Positions 54,507 to 64,000 of a DNA stretch of 64,000 nt are shown in pieces; position 1 is the first letter of the stretch, and each line of letters starts with the position of its first letter. Origin of the DNA: Bacteroidales bacterium (GTDB lineage Bacteria; Bacteroidota; Bacteroidia; Bacteroidales; VadinHA17); contig JARGFQ010000004.1 in NCBI GenBank assembly GCA_029210565.1, forward strand, positions 186,001-250,000. Reading direction: 5' to 3'. The notes under the pieces are model-generated. The model was not told the DNA's origin and did no database searches. It was given only the letters and a program-made list of their open reading frames with translations. A program made the position numbers and the translations under genes.

Positions 54507-56213
54507 TTACTTTGTTACTGCGATGAATGTGTCATCGAGGAAGTATTTTGCAAACTCGAGGTCGGTCATTGCATAGTTCTTCCAGTCGCTGTTGTATCCA
54601 ATAGCCTCACGGAGTCCGTTGATCACACCGTCCTTGTCGTCATTGCGTGCAGCAATAACAGCCTTGAAGTATGAGGGAGCACCGCACTTGCAGGGAGGAA
54701 CCGATGCCATGGTTGTCTGTGCCTTGTTGACATCTCCCTTGAGAAGCTGTGCAAGTGCAAGGTTCATGGAGGGTTCGTCGCTGAGGAAGTTGACTGCCTG
54801 GTCATACCTGCCCTCATGGATGGCTACGGTGCCAAGTCCGAATCTCGACTCGGGTGTGGCGGCTGTCATTAAATTGAAATATTCTGCAGCAGCTGCGTAG
54901 TTGCCCTTCAGCAGTTCCACGAAGCCCATATTGTTCTTAATAACGTCGTCGTTCTTGATAGCCTTGGCCTTTTCAAGAGCCTCCAAAGCCTCATCGGCCT
55001 TGCCCATATTCAGGTAAGCCCATCCAATGTTATTCCATGCTCTCATACAATTGGGCTCCTTCTCGGCAGCCAACTTGTAATACTTGAGCATCTCGCTAAC
55101 ATCTTCCGTAAGTGTTGCGGCATAAAGAAGCTGCTCGAGGCTTAGGACAGAGGCATCACCGTTTATTGTAGCGAGTATCTCCTCATCGCTGAGGCCTATC
55201 AGGTCAACGTCAACGGTAAACTTCGATCTCCTGAGCTGGGGAAGGATATCATCAGCCAGAGCCTCATAGGCAGCTGACATGTTCTTGATCTCCTGTTCGC
55301 GGACAACAGGATCCTGGTACATTGAGAGTACTCTCAGGATAAGCTCCTTGTCGGCGATTGACGACTCCTGGACGAGGGTCTTGAAGCCGTCCCAGTCTTC
55401 AGGCGTTGTTTTGGTTGCAAAGAACTGGGCAAGCTCGGGAACTTTGCCGTACTCTTTCTGGAGATATTTCTCGGCTGCCTTGCCCCTCTGTTCTGCCAGT
55501 CTCTCGTTGAGTGTGAGAGGACCGTCGGGAGAAGCATATGAACTGGCTGTAACGCCCTTCACTGCCATTCTCTCGTCTTGCATTACAAGAGCAATATAAT
55601 CTTTCAGTGCCTGGATATCCTCTGATTTCAACTCGCTTGACCTGATGTTAGACCTGTTGATCATATAGAGGATATCGGCCATCTTCTGTTCGGGAACTAT
55701 ACGCTGATATTTGTCTTTCAGCACGATTGGCTTGGCATGGTCTTCAGCCAGTGTGGAGGTGGCGATCACGCCGTCAGCCAGTTTTATGGGATCAAAGGCC
55801 AGTGTTTTGTCTTTTTTGGAAACCTCAACGCGAAGCAGGAATTCTGACACCTTCATCTCGGGTATGTAGTTGACATCACCTGACCAGCTGATGTTACCAC
55901 CAGTCCAGCTGACTGCCTTGTTGTTTTCCTGAACAAGCTCACCCTGAGCATAGAGCAGCTCATCAAAGACTGTCTCACCGCCTTCATAAGTAAGAACGGG
56001 GGTGATCTTCAGCGTGGTTTTCTTGTCAAAGTACTTCTCAGGATAGGTGGCCTTTACCTGAGCGGCAACAATACCTCCGTGAGTCTCAAGGACCTGGGGA
56101 GTAATCTCGTAATTGACAAGATTGGCGTTCTTCTTCATCTTCTCAAGACTGCTGCAGCCTGACATAAGAACGGCAGCAAGCAGAATGACAAAAAGTCTGG
56201 TGAAATTTTTCAT
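54507..56213 (-). CDS. TPR-repeat lipoprotein with OmpA-like segment
   Basis: The 568-aa protein has a lipoprotein signal (MSGC, Cys20), a beta-rich region (about 30-160), a segment resembling OmpA (ASPDGPLTLNERLAEQRGKAAEKYL near 230) and TPR-like helical repeats (about 370-530, for example MRAWNNIGWAYLNMGKADEALEALEKA). Proteins of this layout occur widely in Bacteroidota; their function is not known to me. It has a clear promoter and terminator, so it is a monocistronic gene. Confidence 0.72.
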   Translation of the reverse strand: MKNFTRLFVILLAAVLMSGCSSLEKMKKNANLVNYEITPQVLETHGGIVAAQVKATYPEKYFDKKTTLKITPVLTYEGGETVFDELLYAQGELVQENNKAVSWTGGNISWSGDVNYIPEMKVSEFLLRVEVSKKDKTLAFDPIKLADGVIATSTLAEDHAKPIVLKDKYQRIVPEQKMADILYMINRSNIRSSELKSEDIQALKDYIALVMQDERMAVKGVTASSYASPDGPLTLNERLAEQRGKAAEKYLQKEYGKVPELAQFFATKTTPEDWDGFKTLVQESSIADKELILRVLSMYQDPVVREQEIKNMSAAYEALADDILPQLRRSKFTVDVDLIGLSDEEILATINGDASVLSLEQLLYAATLTEDVSEMLKYYKLAAEKEPNCMRAWNNIGWAYLNMGKADEALEALEKAKAIKNDDVIKNNMGFVELLKGNYAAAAEYFNLMTAATPESRFGLGTVAIHEGRYDQAVNFLSDEPSMNLALAQLLKGDVNKAQTTMASVPPCKCGAPSYFKAVIAARNDDKDGVINGLREAIGYNSDWKNYAMTDLEFAKYFLDDTFIAVTK

Positions 56214-56286
56214 AATTTGCTTTTTATTAGTTGCGATCAGTTTCTGTGATGTAATAACAATTATACGATTTTTTATTATTTGGTTG

Positions 56287-56320
56287 CAAATTTAAGATAA
56301 TTTTTAGTCTTTAACTGCAA
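56287..56320 (-). promoter_or_regulatory. Bacteroidota promoter of the TPR lipoprotein gene
   Basis: Minus strand TTG (56320-56318), 23 bp, TAAATTTG (56294-56287). The leader to ATG 56213 would be about 65 nt. Confidence 0.6.
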
Positions 56321-56336
56321 TTCAGAGATTAAAAAA

Positions 56337-56981
56337 TCAGAAATTGCGCAGATTGATGCCCTGTTTCAGAGGCTCATGGAATATCATTTCGGTTATTTTG
56401 GCATAATCTTCACTGTTGAGGACGAAATTGATGTTGGCGATATCGAGTACCAGGTATTTGTTGTCGGGATTCTGCCTGAAGAAATTAAAGTAGCTCTCCT
56501 GGATCCCTGCCAGGTATTCAGCGGTAATGCTCTTCTCATATTCTCTGCCTCGCATAGCAATGTTTTTCAGAAGTCTTTCCGTGGGCACGTGCAGGTAGAC
56601 ATAGAGGTCAGGCTTTGGCAGTGAGCTGTATATTATATAAAATATCTGCCTGTAGAGGTTGAACTCATCCTTCTCAAGGGTTTTTGATGAGAAGACAAGT
56701 GACTTCATGAAGTAGTAATCGGAGACTGTAAAGTTTACAAAGAGGTCCTGTTCAACAAGCTCCTCCTTCAGCTGCCGGTACCTGTCAGCCAGGAATGACA
56801 GTTCCAGGGGGAAGGAGTAGCGCGACGGGTCCTGGTAGAATTTTGGCAGAAACGGGTTGTCGGCAAAACGCTCCAGTATTAGCTTGGCGTTGTATTCTTT
56901 GGCGATCATGGAGGCCAGCGTGGTCTTTCCCGCGCCTATGTTCCCCTCGATGACGATATAGTTGTACCTTACGGCCTCCAT
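56337..56981 (-). CDS. Deoxynucleoside kinase
   Basis: The 214-aa protein has the P-loop GNIGAGKTTLAS, the ERFADNPFLPKFYQDP loop, and SDYYFMKSL plus a LID region with MRGREYEKSI. These features belong to the deoxyadenosine/deoxyguanosine kinase group. It phosphorylates deoxynucleosides for salvage. It has its own transcription unit, cut off from pnp by a terminator at 57037-57076. Confidence 0.87.
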   Translation of the reverse strand: MEAVRYNYIVIEGNIGAGKTTLASMIAKEYNAKLILERFADNPFLPKFYQDPSRYSFPLELSFLADRYRQLKEELVEQDLFVNFTVSDYYFMKSLVFSSKTLEKDEFNLYRQIFYIIYSSLPKPDLYVYLHVPTERLLKNIAMRGREYEKSITAEYLAGIQESYFNFFRQNPDNKYLVLDIANINFVLNSEDYAKITEMIFHEPLKQGINLRNF

Positions 56982-57036
56982 TGGTATTCCGTTGCAATCA
57001 TTATCAAAAATAGCATTTGACGTTCACAATAACAAT

Positions 57037-57076
57037 GAAAAAAGGAGAGCAGCACAAATTGTATGTCTCTCTCCTT
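57037..57076 (-). terminator. Rho-independent terminator of pnp
   Basis: Arms AAGGAGAG (57042-57049) and CTCTCCTT (57069-57076) pair around 19 bases, followed on the minus strand by TTTTTTC. It lies 57 bp after the pnp stop. Confidence 0.75.
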
Positions 57077-57132
57077 ATAATGTAAGGCGATTCCCGGTGA
57101 CGGGCATCGCGCTGTCTTTTCAGGACAGGTAA

Positions 57133-59385
57133 TTACCTGTTGTCATCCCTTCGGCGGTCATGGGAGCGACGGTCGCCGCGATCGCGGTCATATCCGCCTC
57201 TGCCGCCTTCGCGTGAGCCGTGATAATCCCTTCTTTCGGAATGTTCACGCTTTGGGGGCTCAATGTAACCTTCGGGCTTTGGTATGAGGGGTTTGCGTGA
57301 CAGCCTCAGCTTGCCGGTCTTCTGATCGACCTCTATCAGCTGTACATCAACCATATCACCCTCCTTGAAGAGCTCCTCAACGGTGCCCACTTTTTTCCAG
57401 TCCATCTCTGAGATGTGGAGAAGGCCATCCTTATTTGGCAGGATCTCCACAAAGGCTCCGAACTGTGTGATAGTCTTCACCTTGCCGGTATAGACCTTAC
57501 CCACCTCCGGAACTGCACATATTGCGTTGATCCTGTCGAGGGCGGCCCTGATAACATCATAGTTCTCGCCGAAGACATCGACCATACCCTGGCCGTTGGT
57601 CTCCTCGATAACTATGGTGGCTCCGGTTGTGGCCTGTATATCCTGTATGATCTTTCCTCCGGGACCGATCACTGCGCCAATCATCTCCTTGGGAATATAT
57701 ATCTTCTCAATCCTCGGTGCATGAGGTTTGAGTTCCGGCCTTGGCTCGGCTATTGTCTGTTCCATTATGTCGAGGATATGGAGCCTTCCCCTGCGGGCCT
57801 GCTCGAGAGCCTGCTTCAGCACCTCGAATGAGAGGCCGTCGACCTTTATGTCCATCTGTGTTGCGGTGATACCGTCACGGGTACCGGTGACCTTGAAGTC
57901 CATATCACCGAGGTGATCCTCGTCACCGAGGATATCCGAGAGGATCGCGAATTTCTTTCCGTCCTTGTCGGTGATCAGCCCCATGGCAATGCCAGAGACC
58001 GGTTTGGCGAGCTTGATGCCGGCATCCATCAGCGCCATTGTGCCGGCACAGACGGTGGCCATTGAAGAGGATCCGTTTGATTCCAGAATGTCCGATACTA
58101 TCCTTATGGCATAGGGATTTGTCTCTTCAGACGGCATCATGTTCTTAAGCGCCCTGTGCGCCAGGTTTCCGTGGCCTATCTCCCTGCGGCTGGTGCCGCG
58201 TGCGGGCCTGGCCTCGCCGGTGGCAAAGGGCGGGAAGTTATAGTGCAGGGTGAATTTCTCCGATCCCTGTTTAAGCACCTCGTCAATCATCTTCTCATCG
58301 AGCTTGGTGCCCAGAGTAACGGTGGTAAGCGACTGTGTCTCACCGCGGGTGAAGATTGCCGAGCCGTGGGCTGCAGGCAGGGGGTCTATCTCGCACCAAA
58401 TGGGTCGTATCTCGTCGAGCTTGCGGCCATCGAGCCTCTTATGCTCATCAAGGACAAGACGGCGTGCCGCCTCCTTCTCCACATCGTGGAAGTACCTTTT
58501 GACCAGCATTTCGTTGACCGGCTCCTCTTCCGTGTACTGTGCAAGAAACTCTTCCCTTATGGCGTCAAAGCCTTCACTGCGTGTCTTCTTGTCGGCACCG
58601 CTGGCAGCGAGTGCATAGCACTTCTCGTAGGTCTCGCCCCACACCTTCTTCCTCAGATCCTCATCATTGACCTCATGGCAGTACTCCCTCTTCACGGTTG
58701 AACCAACCATCTCAGCCAGCTCCTTCTGTGCAACACAGTGAACCTTGATAGCCTCATGGGCAATGTGCAGGGCCTCAAGCATGACATCCTCCGATACCTC
58801 CTTCATCTCGCCCTCGACCATCATGATGTTCTCATATGTGGCCCCGACGATGATGTCGAGATCGGCACTCTCAACCTGCGTGAAGATGGGGTTGACGATC
58901 AATTCGCCGTTTACCCTTGCCACCCTCACCTCGGAAATCGGTCCGTGGAACGGTATGTCCGACACTGCCAGTGCTGCCGATGCAGCAAGTCCTGCCAGGG
59001 CGTCAGGCATGATATCCTTTTCTGCCGATATGAGGTTGATGGTCACAAAGACCTCGGCGTGAAAGTCATCGGGGAACAGCGGACGAAGCACCCTGTCAAC
59101 CAGGCGGCATATCAGAATCTCATTGTCGCCCGGCCTTGCCTCCCTCTTGAGAAAACCGCCCGGGAAACGACCTGTGGCGGCATATTTCTCCTTATACTCA
59201 ACGGAAAGAGGCATGAAGTCCGTGTCCTCCTTCGCATCCTTGGCTGCCACCACCGTGGCCAGAAGCATGGTCTGGCCCATCCTTACAACCACCGAACCGT
59301 CAGCCTGCTTGGCGAGCTTGCCGGTCTCAAGTACTATTGACCGGCCATCGCCAAGGTCAATGCTTTTTTCAATCAACTTATACAT
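57133..59385 (-). CDS. pnp: Polyribonucleotide nucleotidyltransferase (PNPase)
   Basis: The 750-aa protein has two RNase PH-like domains, a KH domain ([26 protein letters not shown]) and an S1 domain ([35 protein letters not shown]). Its arginine- and glycine-rich tail of about 35 residues is typical of this phylum. It degrades RNA phosphorolytically. The order rpsO-pnp, with a hairpin between the genes, is the classical arrangement. Confidence 0.95.
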   Translation of the reverse strand: MYKLIEKSIDLGDGRSIVLETGKLAKQADGSVVVRMGQTMLLATVVAAKDAKEDTDFMPLSVEYKEKYAATGRFPGGFLKREARPGDNEILICRLVDRVLRPLFPDDFHAEVFVTINLISAEKDIMPDALAGLAASAALAVSDIPFHGPISEVRVARVNGELIVNPIFTQVESADLDIIVGATYENIMMVEGEMKEVSEDVMLEALHIAHEAIKVHCVAQKELAEMVGSTVKREYCHEVNDEDLRKKVWGETYEKCYALAASGADKKTRSEGFDAIREEFLAQYTEEEPVNEMLVKRYFHDVEKEAARRLVLDEHKRLDGRKLDEIRPIWCEIDPLPAAHGSAIFTRGETQSLTTVTLGTKLDEKMIDEVLKQGSEKFTLHYNFPPFATGEARPARGTSRREIGHGNLAHRALKNMMPSEETNPYAIRIVSDILESNGSSSMATVCAGTMALMDAGIKLAKPVSGIAMGLITDKDGKKFAILSDILGDEDHLGDMDFKVTGTRDGITATQMDIKVDGLSFEVLKQALEQARRGRLHILDIMEQTIAEPRPELKPHAPRIEKIYIPKEMIGAVIGPGGKIIQDIQATTGATIVIEETNGQGMVDVFGENYDVIRAALDRINAICAVPEVGKVYTGKVKTITQFGAFVEILPNKDGLLHISEMDWKKVGTVEELFKEGDMVDVQLIEVDQKTGKLRLSRKPLIPKPEGYIEPPKREHSERRDYHGSREGGRGGYDRDRGDRRSHDRRRDDNR

Positions 59386-59440
59386 TTACTGCTAATTATT
59401 ATTATGGGATAATGATAGTAAAGAGTCCTCTCCGGGAACT

Positions 59441-59465
59441 AAAAAAGGCAACCGTAATTGCCTTT
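59441..59465 (-). terminator. Hairpin between rpsO and pnp
   Basis: Arms AAAGGCAA (59444-59451) and TTGCCTTT (59458-59465) pair perfectly around six bases, followed by Ts on the minus strand. It may terminate part of the rpsO transcript or mark an RNase processing site, as in the autoregulated rpsO-pnp region of other bacteria. Confidence 0.75.
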
Positions 59466-59470
59466 CAAGT

Positions 59471-59740
59471 TTATTTGCGCAGGTTAAGTGCCTTGATTAT
59501 CTCACGGTACCTGCTGATATCCTTGTCCTTCAGGTAGTCGAGCAGACGCCTTCTCTTTCCGACCAGCTTTATCAGCGACCTCTGAGTACTGAAATCCTTC
59601 TTGTTGCGCTTCAGATGTTCAGTGAGGTGGGCAATCCTGTAGGAGAAAAGTGCAATCTGACCTTCAGCACTACCCGTGTCCATCTCTGAAGATCCGAATG
59701 TCTTGAAAAATTCCTGTTTCTTCTCCGTTGTCAAATACAT
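59471..59740 (-). CDS. rpsO: 30S ribosomal protein S15
   Basis: From ATG 59740 the protein is 89 aa, the normal S15 length in this phylum (MYLTTEKKQEFFKTFG...). The ORF start at 59821 would cover the promoter. The core TDTGSAEGQIALFSYRIAHLTEHLK-type segment (here MDTGSAEGQIALFSYRIAHL) and SLIKLVGKRRRLLDYLKDKD are diagnostic. It binds 16S rRNA in the platform. Confidence 0.95.
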   Translation of the reverse strand: MYLTTEKKQEFFKTFGSSEMDTGSAEGQIALFSYRIAHLTEHLKRNKKDFSTQRSLIKLVGKRRRLLDYLKDKDISRYREIIKALNLRK

Positions 59741-59785
59741 ATCCTTATCCAATAGATTGTTAATAAATTCTCCAATTTTGGATCG

Positions 59786-59818
59786 CAAAGATACAACTCT
59801 TATTTGTAATATTTCAAA
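59786..59818 (-). promoter_or_regulatory. rpsO promoter (TTTG-N21-TATCTTTG)
   Basis: Minus strand TTTG (59818-59815), 21 bp, TATCTTTG (59793-59786): the best match to the Bacteroidota consensus in this window. The leader to ATG 59740 is about 39 nt. Confidence 0.8.
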
Positions 59819-59992
59819 CAATTTGAAGAAAATTTTGCATTTGTCTCCGGAATGAATATCTCACTCTGCCTAAACGATTGTTTTCGGTCTGTCTCTGTAT
59901 AATAGACGCAATATCAGCAGGGAAAGTTGCGCAGGAGAATGACTTTTTTCAACAGATGTCTCTGCTTTTTTTAACAACGGGAGTGCCGCAGA

Positions 59993-61318
59993 TCAGGGTT
60001 CGAGGAAGAGGGAGTTGGACCGTCGGATCTTATGTCCCATGGCGATGAGTGCTGATCCTATCGCGCAGTCGAGGCACCGATGGTTGCGGCACCGGAGGCT
60101 TCTCAGCTCCAGCAGTGCCTGCGAGGCGAAGGCCGACTCCGGTTTCAGTCCTGCTTTTACAAAGTCTGTCACCACGCTGTTCTCTTCCGGGGGAAGTGAG
60201 TCAAGGATATCTATGGCCCTGTCACACCACTCCTGCTGCTGCCTGATCTTTCCGCAGACAAAGAGCAGGGGTGCGACGGCGTTGATGATCAGGAGGTCAA
60301 CCGACTGTTTTCCGGCGCGGCCGGCCGTGGCGGGCACCTCCCTGCCAAACTGGTAGTGGCTGTTCCAGTACTCCGACGCGGTGACGTTCAGCAGCGACCT
60401 TAAAGTGTCATTGTCTCGGCATTCGAGCACCCTCGAGAAAAGACCTTCGCTGTGGCTGAGAAGGGCGGCCAGTTGTGACAGCCTTACAGTCGCGAAGTTG
60501 GCAGGCCTCAGCCGGTGGAACTTCCACAGCCAGCCATCGACAGGCTGGAGGGAGTACTTGGAGCGCAACACCCGGTACTCCCTGGCGAGGATAAGAAAGT
60601 AGTCGTCTTTTACCGCCTCCCTGAAGAGTGCCTCATCGAGGAGGCCGGCCGTTCCGAAGAGCAGCGCCTCCACCTGCAGATGGTTGTCGGAGTGCTTTCT
60701 GATGATTTTCAAAGGCAACCGGGAGGCAAGCATCTCAAAGGGATCGGTATTTACCCGGAACCCGAAATATCTCGAGACAAGCCTGTAGAGCGTCTCCTCC
60801 CAGTCGTTGCCCGTCTTCACCAGCATCTCCCTGATATCGTTGCTCTTTCTCTGCAGCCGCTCCACACCCAGTGACCATAGCCAGTGCTTCACCATGAAAC
60901 TGTCGGTCAAACCTATCAGTCCGCTGCAGGGCAGAGGCGAAGGATTATTGACAAAGTCAAAGTAATTCTCCCAGAGTGCCGTCTCAAATCCCGGCCGCGC
61001 GGTGATCAGTCGCCGTCCTGAGGCCGTATATACATCGGTATCCTCATTATTCACCAGGTGCAGTATCACATTGTCATAGGCATGGTCAGTATGGTGACCG
61101 TGGCGGTACCAGTCGGAGGCGCTGATATGGATCTCGGTATTGCCGGCCCACTCGGTGCCGCCTATGATAAGCCGCGTGTTAAAGAAATCGGGACCGGAAT
61201 CACGGTTATACTCGCCCGGGGTGATCACCTCTATCAGTCCGGCTTCCCTGTCGCACAGGCTACCGTCGTCAAAGAACCGGTTTTTCCACAGCCAGTGGAG
61301 GAACTCTTCTTTCATCAT
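59993..61318 (-). CDS. DUF2851 family protein
   Basis: The 441-aa protein starts MMKEEFLHWLWKNRFFD and has FFNTRLIIGGTEWAGNTEIHISASDWYRHGHHTDHAYDNVILHLV and a C-terminal cysteine-rich tail (LRSLRCRNHRCLDCAIGSALI), typical of DUF2851, which is largely found in Bacteroidota. The function is unknown. Upstream of its ATG at 61318 there is a large hairpin. Confidence 0.88.
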   Translation of the reverse strand: MMKEEFLHWLWKNRFFDDGSLCDREAGLIEVITPGEYNRDSGPDFFNTRLIIGGTEWAGNTEIHISASDWYRHGHHTDHAYDNVILHLVNNEDTDVYTASGRRLITARPGFETALWENYFDFVNNPSPLPCSGLIGLTDSFMVKHWLWSLGVERLQRKSNDIREMLVKTGNDWEETLYRLVSRYFGFRVNTDPFEMLASRLPLKIIRKHSDNHLQVEALLFGTAGLLDEALFREAVKDDYFLILAREYRVLRSKYSLQPVDGWLWKFHRLRPANFATVRLSQLAALLSHSEGLFSRVLECRDNDTLRSLLNVTASEYWNSHYQFGREVPATAGRAGKQSVDLLIINAVAPLLFVCGKIRQQQEWCDRAIDILDSLPPEENSVVTDFVKAGLKPESAFASQALLELRSLRCRNHRCLDCAIGSALIAMGHKIRRSNSLFLEP

Positions 61319-61342
61319 AGGATAGTTTATTTCTTTTGTATG

Positions 61343-61409
61343 ATGGAACCTCCATATTCCACATTATCAATCAACTATGATAGCATGTGAAAACATATGG
61401 AGGTTTCAT
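61343..61409. repeat. Long hairpin: 15-bp inverted arms with nested stems
   Basis: Arms 61343-61357 and 61395-61409 (ATGGAACCTCCATAT with ATATGGAGGTTTCAT) pair at 14 of 15. Inside, CACAT/ATGTG and TATCA/TGATA pair as well. It is 25 nt upstream of the DUF2851 start. Confidence 0.6.
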
Positions 61410-61499
61410 TATCGGTAATTTTAGAAATGCAGCTTACCAAAGATAAAAACAAACCGGCAAATGAACAAGCAGACTGAGGGTGGAATGAAACGATAAACG

Positions 61500-61542
61500 A
61501 AGGGTATCCGGATTTCAGTAAAACTGATTTCCGAATACCCTT
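61500..61542 (-). terminator. Hairpin, possible terminator of the 53-aa gene
   Basis: Arms AAGGGTAT and ATACCCTT (61500-61507, 61535-61542) with further internal pairing (CGGA/TCCG, TCAGT/ACTGA). The minus-strand T content after the stem is moderate only. Confidence 0.35.
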
Positions 61543-61703
61543 TAACCCTGAAACCTTTCAACCCATTAACCCTAAACTTGTACTCCGGGGTTTCAGTACC
61601 GGAGAAAATCTACTAACCAACGAAAACTAAAACCTGAACGTCCCTTATAATTGTACAGTGATGTTCCGGGGCGGCAGGAAAACTGCCCCGTACCATTGCT
61701 GCA

Positions 61704-61865
61704 TTACATGTTAAGCTTATCAATCATCTGTGAGAATCCGTAAATTACCCCAATAAGGCCCGGAAATACAGTTATCAGAATCCCATACGCCATGAGGATT
61801 GCCAGTGATAATTTTGAGTCGGTGTCAGGATCCTCAATATATTGTTTTCCCATCTTGTTCATCAT
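61704..61865 (-). CDS. Small 53-aa membrane protein
   Basis: The gene encodes 53 aa beginning MMNKMGKQYIEDPDTDSKLS, then one hydrophobic segment (LAILMAYGILITVFPGLIGVIYGF) and a short tail. It is below the length cutoffs commonly used. The acidic N-terminal region and clear helix make it look real. No family is recognised. Alternative ATGs lie at 61862 and 61853. Confidence 0.5.
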   Translation of the reverse strand: MMNKMGKQYIEDPDTDSKLSLAILMAYGILITVFPGLIGVIYGFSQMIDKLNM

Positions 61866-62120
61866 CCGAATATTCTACCGTTTCAATTCTCCTGTGTGAC
61901 TATACAAAGATCTTACACTTTGGTCGCAGAGCTGTTACATAATTTCCGCAAAAAATTACATCATTCACATATTGCCAACTTCTTTCGGGATCATGCATCA
62001 GGGGGAATCAAGTGCTTAGATCATCAGAGCGCATGACTGTCACAATACTTCGGTTGGTATCTCCGCGGAGTTTATCCCGCTCAGCGTGACTCCATCAAGA
62101 CCTTTCGATTTTACGGACCT

Positions 62121-62948
62121 TCAGACCTTGAGTCTTTCCGCCAGGTAGCCGGCCATCTCCTGTTGCAGTTCGCGTGCCTTCTCTCCTGCCACCTCAGCGA
62201 AGCTCTCGCTGCTGTCGGCATAGATGATGCCCCGCGATGAGTTGACCAGCAGTCCGCACCGATCGTTCATGCCGTAGCGGACCACCTCCTCCAGGCTGCC
62301 TCCCTGGGCGCCGACACCCGGCACAAGAAGGAAGTGAGAGGGAACGATCTTCCGAATGTCGGCAAGCATCTCTGCCCGGGTAGCCCCGACGACATACATC
62401 AGGTTGTCGACGCTGCCCCATCTCTGGGAGAGAGTCAATACCCTCTCGAACAGTCTCTCACCATTATCGTTGTGATATTGAAAGTCATCCGCGCCCCTGT
62501 TTGAAGTCAGGGCAAGGATTATCGCCCACTTGCCCGGGTAAGAGAGGAAGGGGGTGACTGAATCCTCTCCCATATAGGGGGCCACAGTCACGGCATGAAA
62601 GGGCATCTCGCTGAAAACACCCCTTGCATACATCTTTGAGGTGTTTCCTATGTCGCCGCGCTTGGCGTCGGCAATGAGAAAGATTGTCGGGTCAAGCTTA
62701 TGGATATACCTGACCGTTTTGTCCAGGGCAGCCATGCCCCTGGCACCGTAAGATTCATAGAAGGCAAAATTGGGCTTATAGGCAACCGCATACCTGTGGG
62801 TTGCGTCAATTATCTGCCTGTTGAATTCAAAGATCGGGTCATCCGCCTCTGCCACGCAGTCGGGCATCCTGGTGATCTCAGGGTCGAGCCCGATGCAGAG
62901 AAACGATTTTTTTTCGATAATATGGTTATAGAGATCCTTCGAGTTCAT
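62121..62948 (-). CDS. pyrF: Orotidine 5'-phosphate decarboxylase (long type)
   Basis: The 275-aa protein has [26 protein letters not shown], the catalytic [15 protein letters not shown], and the phosphate-gripping [19 protein letters not shown]. The length and sequence fit the second PyrF type usual in Bacteroidota. It makes UMP. It follows prfA by 10 bp and is presumably cotranscribed. Confidence 0.93.
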   Translation of the reverse strand: MNSKDLYNHIIEKKSFLCIGLDPEITRMPDCVAEADDPIFEFNRQIIDATHRYAVAYKPNFAFYESYGARGMAALDKTVRYIHKLDPTIFLIADAKRGDIGNTSKMYARGVFSEMPFHAVTVAPYMGEDSVTPFLSYPGKWAIILALTSNRGADDFQYHNDNGERLFERVLTLSQRWGSVDNLMYVVGATRAEMLADIRKIVPSHFLLVPGVGAQGGSLEEVVRYGMNDRCGLLVNSSRGIIYADSSESFAEVAGEKARELQQEMAGYLAERLKV

Positions 62949-62958
62949 GATACGATTG

Positions 62959-64000
62959 TTAATATGCGCTCTCCTTCAGTCGTTCGGCATTCTCAGCCAT
63001 CTGCAGCTTGTCGAGGAGCTCCTGTATGTTGCCGTCGAGCACTACAGGCAGGTTATAGAGAGTGAGATTGATGCGGTGATCTGTGACCCTTCCCTGGGGA
63101 TAGTTGTAGGTACGTATCTTGGCCGACCTGTCGCCGGTGGAGACCATGGTCTTGCGCTTATGGGAAATCTCATCAAGGTACTTCTGGTATTCGAGGTTGT
63201 AGAGCCTGGTACGCAGCTCCCGCATTGCCTTCTCCAGGTTTTTTATCTGCGACTTCTCATCCTGGCAGGTGACCACCAGTCCTGTCGGTACGTGTGTCAG
63301 CCGGATGGCCGAGTATGTCGTGTTGACGCTCTGGCCGCCGGGACCTGACGAGCAGTAGGTGTCCTTACGGATATCTTCACTGCGTATCTCCACGTCGAAC
63401 TCGCTCGCTTCAGGCAGCACTGCCACGGTAGCTGCGGAGGTGTGTAACCGTCCCTGGGTCTCCGTCTGCGGCACACGCTGCACGCGGTGTACACCCGACT
63501 CGTACTTCATTATTCCGTAGACCCCCTCGCCTGATATCGTAAAGACTACCTCCTTGTATCCGCCGGCGGTGCCTTCGGTGAAGTAGTTAAGATCAAGCTT
63601 CCAACCCTGCGTTTCGATGTACTTCGAGTACATCCTGAACAGGTCACCGGCAAAAATGCTTGCCTCATTACCACCCGTGCCTGCGCGTATCTCCATGACA
63701 GCGTTCTTGTCATCTTCCGGATCAGCAGGAAGCAGCAGGTACCTGATCTCCTCCTCCATCCCGGGGATGACGTTCAGGAGCTCATCTATCTCCGCCTTGG
63801 CCATCTCGCGCATCTCCTCATCCTTCTCTGTCGCCAGCAGCGCCCTGGAGCTTTCCAGGTTGTCAACGGCACTTTTGTACCTTTCATATGACTCAACCAC
63901 CGGCTTCAGATCTTTGTATTCCCTGTTGAGCTTAATATAGCGCTTCATGTCAGCCATCACGTCAGGCGAGTTAAGAAGTTCCCCCACCTCGATGAAACGG
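62959..64000 (-). CDS. prfA: Peptide chain release factor 1 (5' end beyond window)
   Basis: The reading frame continues to the window edge ([21 protein letters not shown]), so the true N-terminus lies outside; the GTG at 63987 is not the start. The PCRF domain is followed by the GGQ loop [18 protein letters not shown] and the [31 protein letters not shown] segment. It releases peptides at UAA/UAG. The C-terminus runs to [15 protein letters not shown]. Confidence 0.93.
   Translation of the reverse strand, partial: RFIEVGELLNSPDVMADMKRYIKLNREYKDLKPVVESYERYKSAVDNLESSRALLATEKDEEMREMAKAEIDELLNVIPGMEEEIRYLLLPADPEDDKNAVMEIRAGTGGNEASIFAGDLFRMYSKYIETQGWKLDLNYFTEGTAGGYKEVVFTISGEGVYGIMKYESGVHRVQRVPQTETQGRLHTSAATVAVLPEASEFDVEIRSEDIRKDTYCSSGPGGQSVNTTYSAIRLTHVPTGLVVTCQDEKSQIKNLEKAMRELRTRLYNLEYQKYLDEISHKRKTMVSTGDRSAKIRTYNYPQGRVTDHRINLTLYNLPVVLDGNIQELLDKLQMAENAERLKESAY

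Larger units (their letters stand above)
61319..61703. other. 385-bp gap between DUF2851 and the 53-aa gene
   Basis: The gap holds a long imperfect hairpin (61343-61409) and a second hairpin at 61500-61542. I see no coding sequence or tRNA; the remainder is A+T-rich with no further signal. Confidence 0.6.

Noticed and set aside
62037..62100. tRNA-like stretch in the gap before pyrF
   Set aside because: No cloverleaf with a proper acceptor stem or T-loop could be drawn; only a small CTCCGCGGAG palindrome is present.
1..64000. CRISPR array, insertion sequence, prophage or origin
   Set aside because: No regular spacer-repeat pattern, transposase, integrase or clustered DnaA-box-like sites were seen on reading through the window.

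Overview
The window is 64 kb of chromosome from a member of the Bacteroidota, probably Bacteroidales/Marinilabiliales-like (family placement is inference). The evidence is promoters of the Bacteroidota type (TTTG, about 19-23 nt, TAnnTTTG, clearest in front of rpsO), weak Shine-Dalgarno signals, a DUF2851 gene, the long PyrF type, Bacteroidota-style lipoproteins and a GH92 glycosidase. Most genes lie on the minus strand in long tight operons. I saw no rRNA, tRNA, CRISPR array, insertion sequence or phage gene.

Positions 1-14 kb hold a partial fatty-acid-hydroxylase gene, a peroxiredoxin-like gene, a YyaL/DUF255 lipoprotein, an aquaporin and a GH63-like glucosidase. Then come an SDR/VOC/GMC oxidoreductase block and a complete reductive-dehalogenase locus: Tat-exported RdhA with two 4Fe-4S clusters, three-helix RdhB anchor, flavinylated NosR-like RdhC, and a divergent MarR regulator. 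The rdhA-marR gap carries two perfect inverted repeats. A 16-bp piece of one recurs in the promoter of the gene at the left edge, 13 kb away.

Positions 14-24.5 kb hold thiol-redox genes (HEAT-redoxin, TlpA-like, DsrE, peroxiredoxin-like, FMN reductase), then a five-gene operon: DUF427, a three-rhodanese sulfurtransferase resembling EanB, a histidine N-methyltransferase (EgtD/EanA), a permease-binding-protein fusion and an ATPase (EgtU/EgtV-like). This reads as oxygen-independent ergothioneine synthesis plus uptake. A type II NADH dehydrogenase follows.

Positions 24.5-31 kb carry an oxidative pentose-phosphate operon (gnd, zwf, rpiB, tal, pgi, a HAD phosphatase). Positions 31-37.3 kb hold a LysE-type exporter, YceI, small secreted redox proteins, DsrE, a rhodanese-thioredoxin fusion, an NAD(P)HX epimerase, an AhpD-like protein and an ECF sigma factor with a zinc-type anti-sigma protein. 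Five minus-strand genes between 10 and 35 kb share a bipartite promoter, TGTCAGnTT-N12/13-CGACTAT, that looks like the target of one alternative sigma factor, perhaps this one.

From about 37.4 kb to the end the DNA looks richer in G+C and is mostly housekeeping: LysM protein, pdxH, ABC exporter, YqeY, an aminotransferase/aldolase/GH92 operon, priA, sucC, a SpoU methyltransferase, a TPR lipoprotein, a deoxynucleoside kinase, pnp, rpsO, DUF2851, pyrF and prfA (cut by the right edge). Two damaged genes lie here: the C-terminal remnant of a CocE/NonD hydrolase, and a flavin reductase interrupted by one in-frame TGA.
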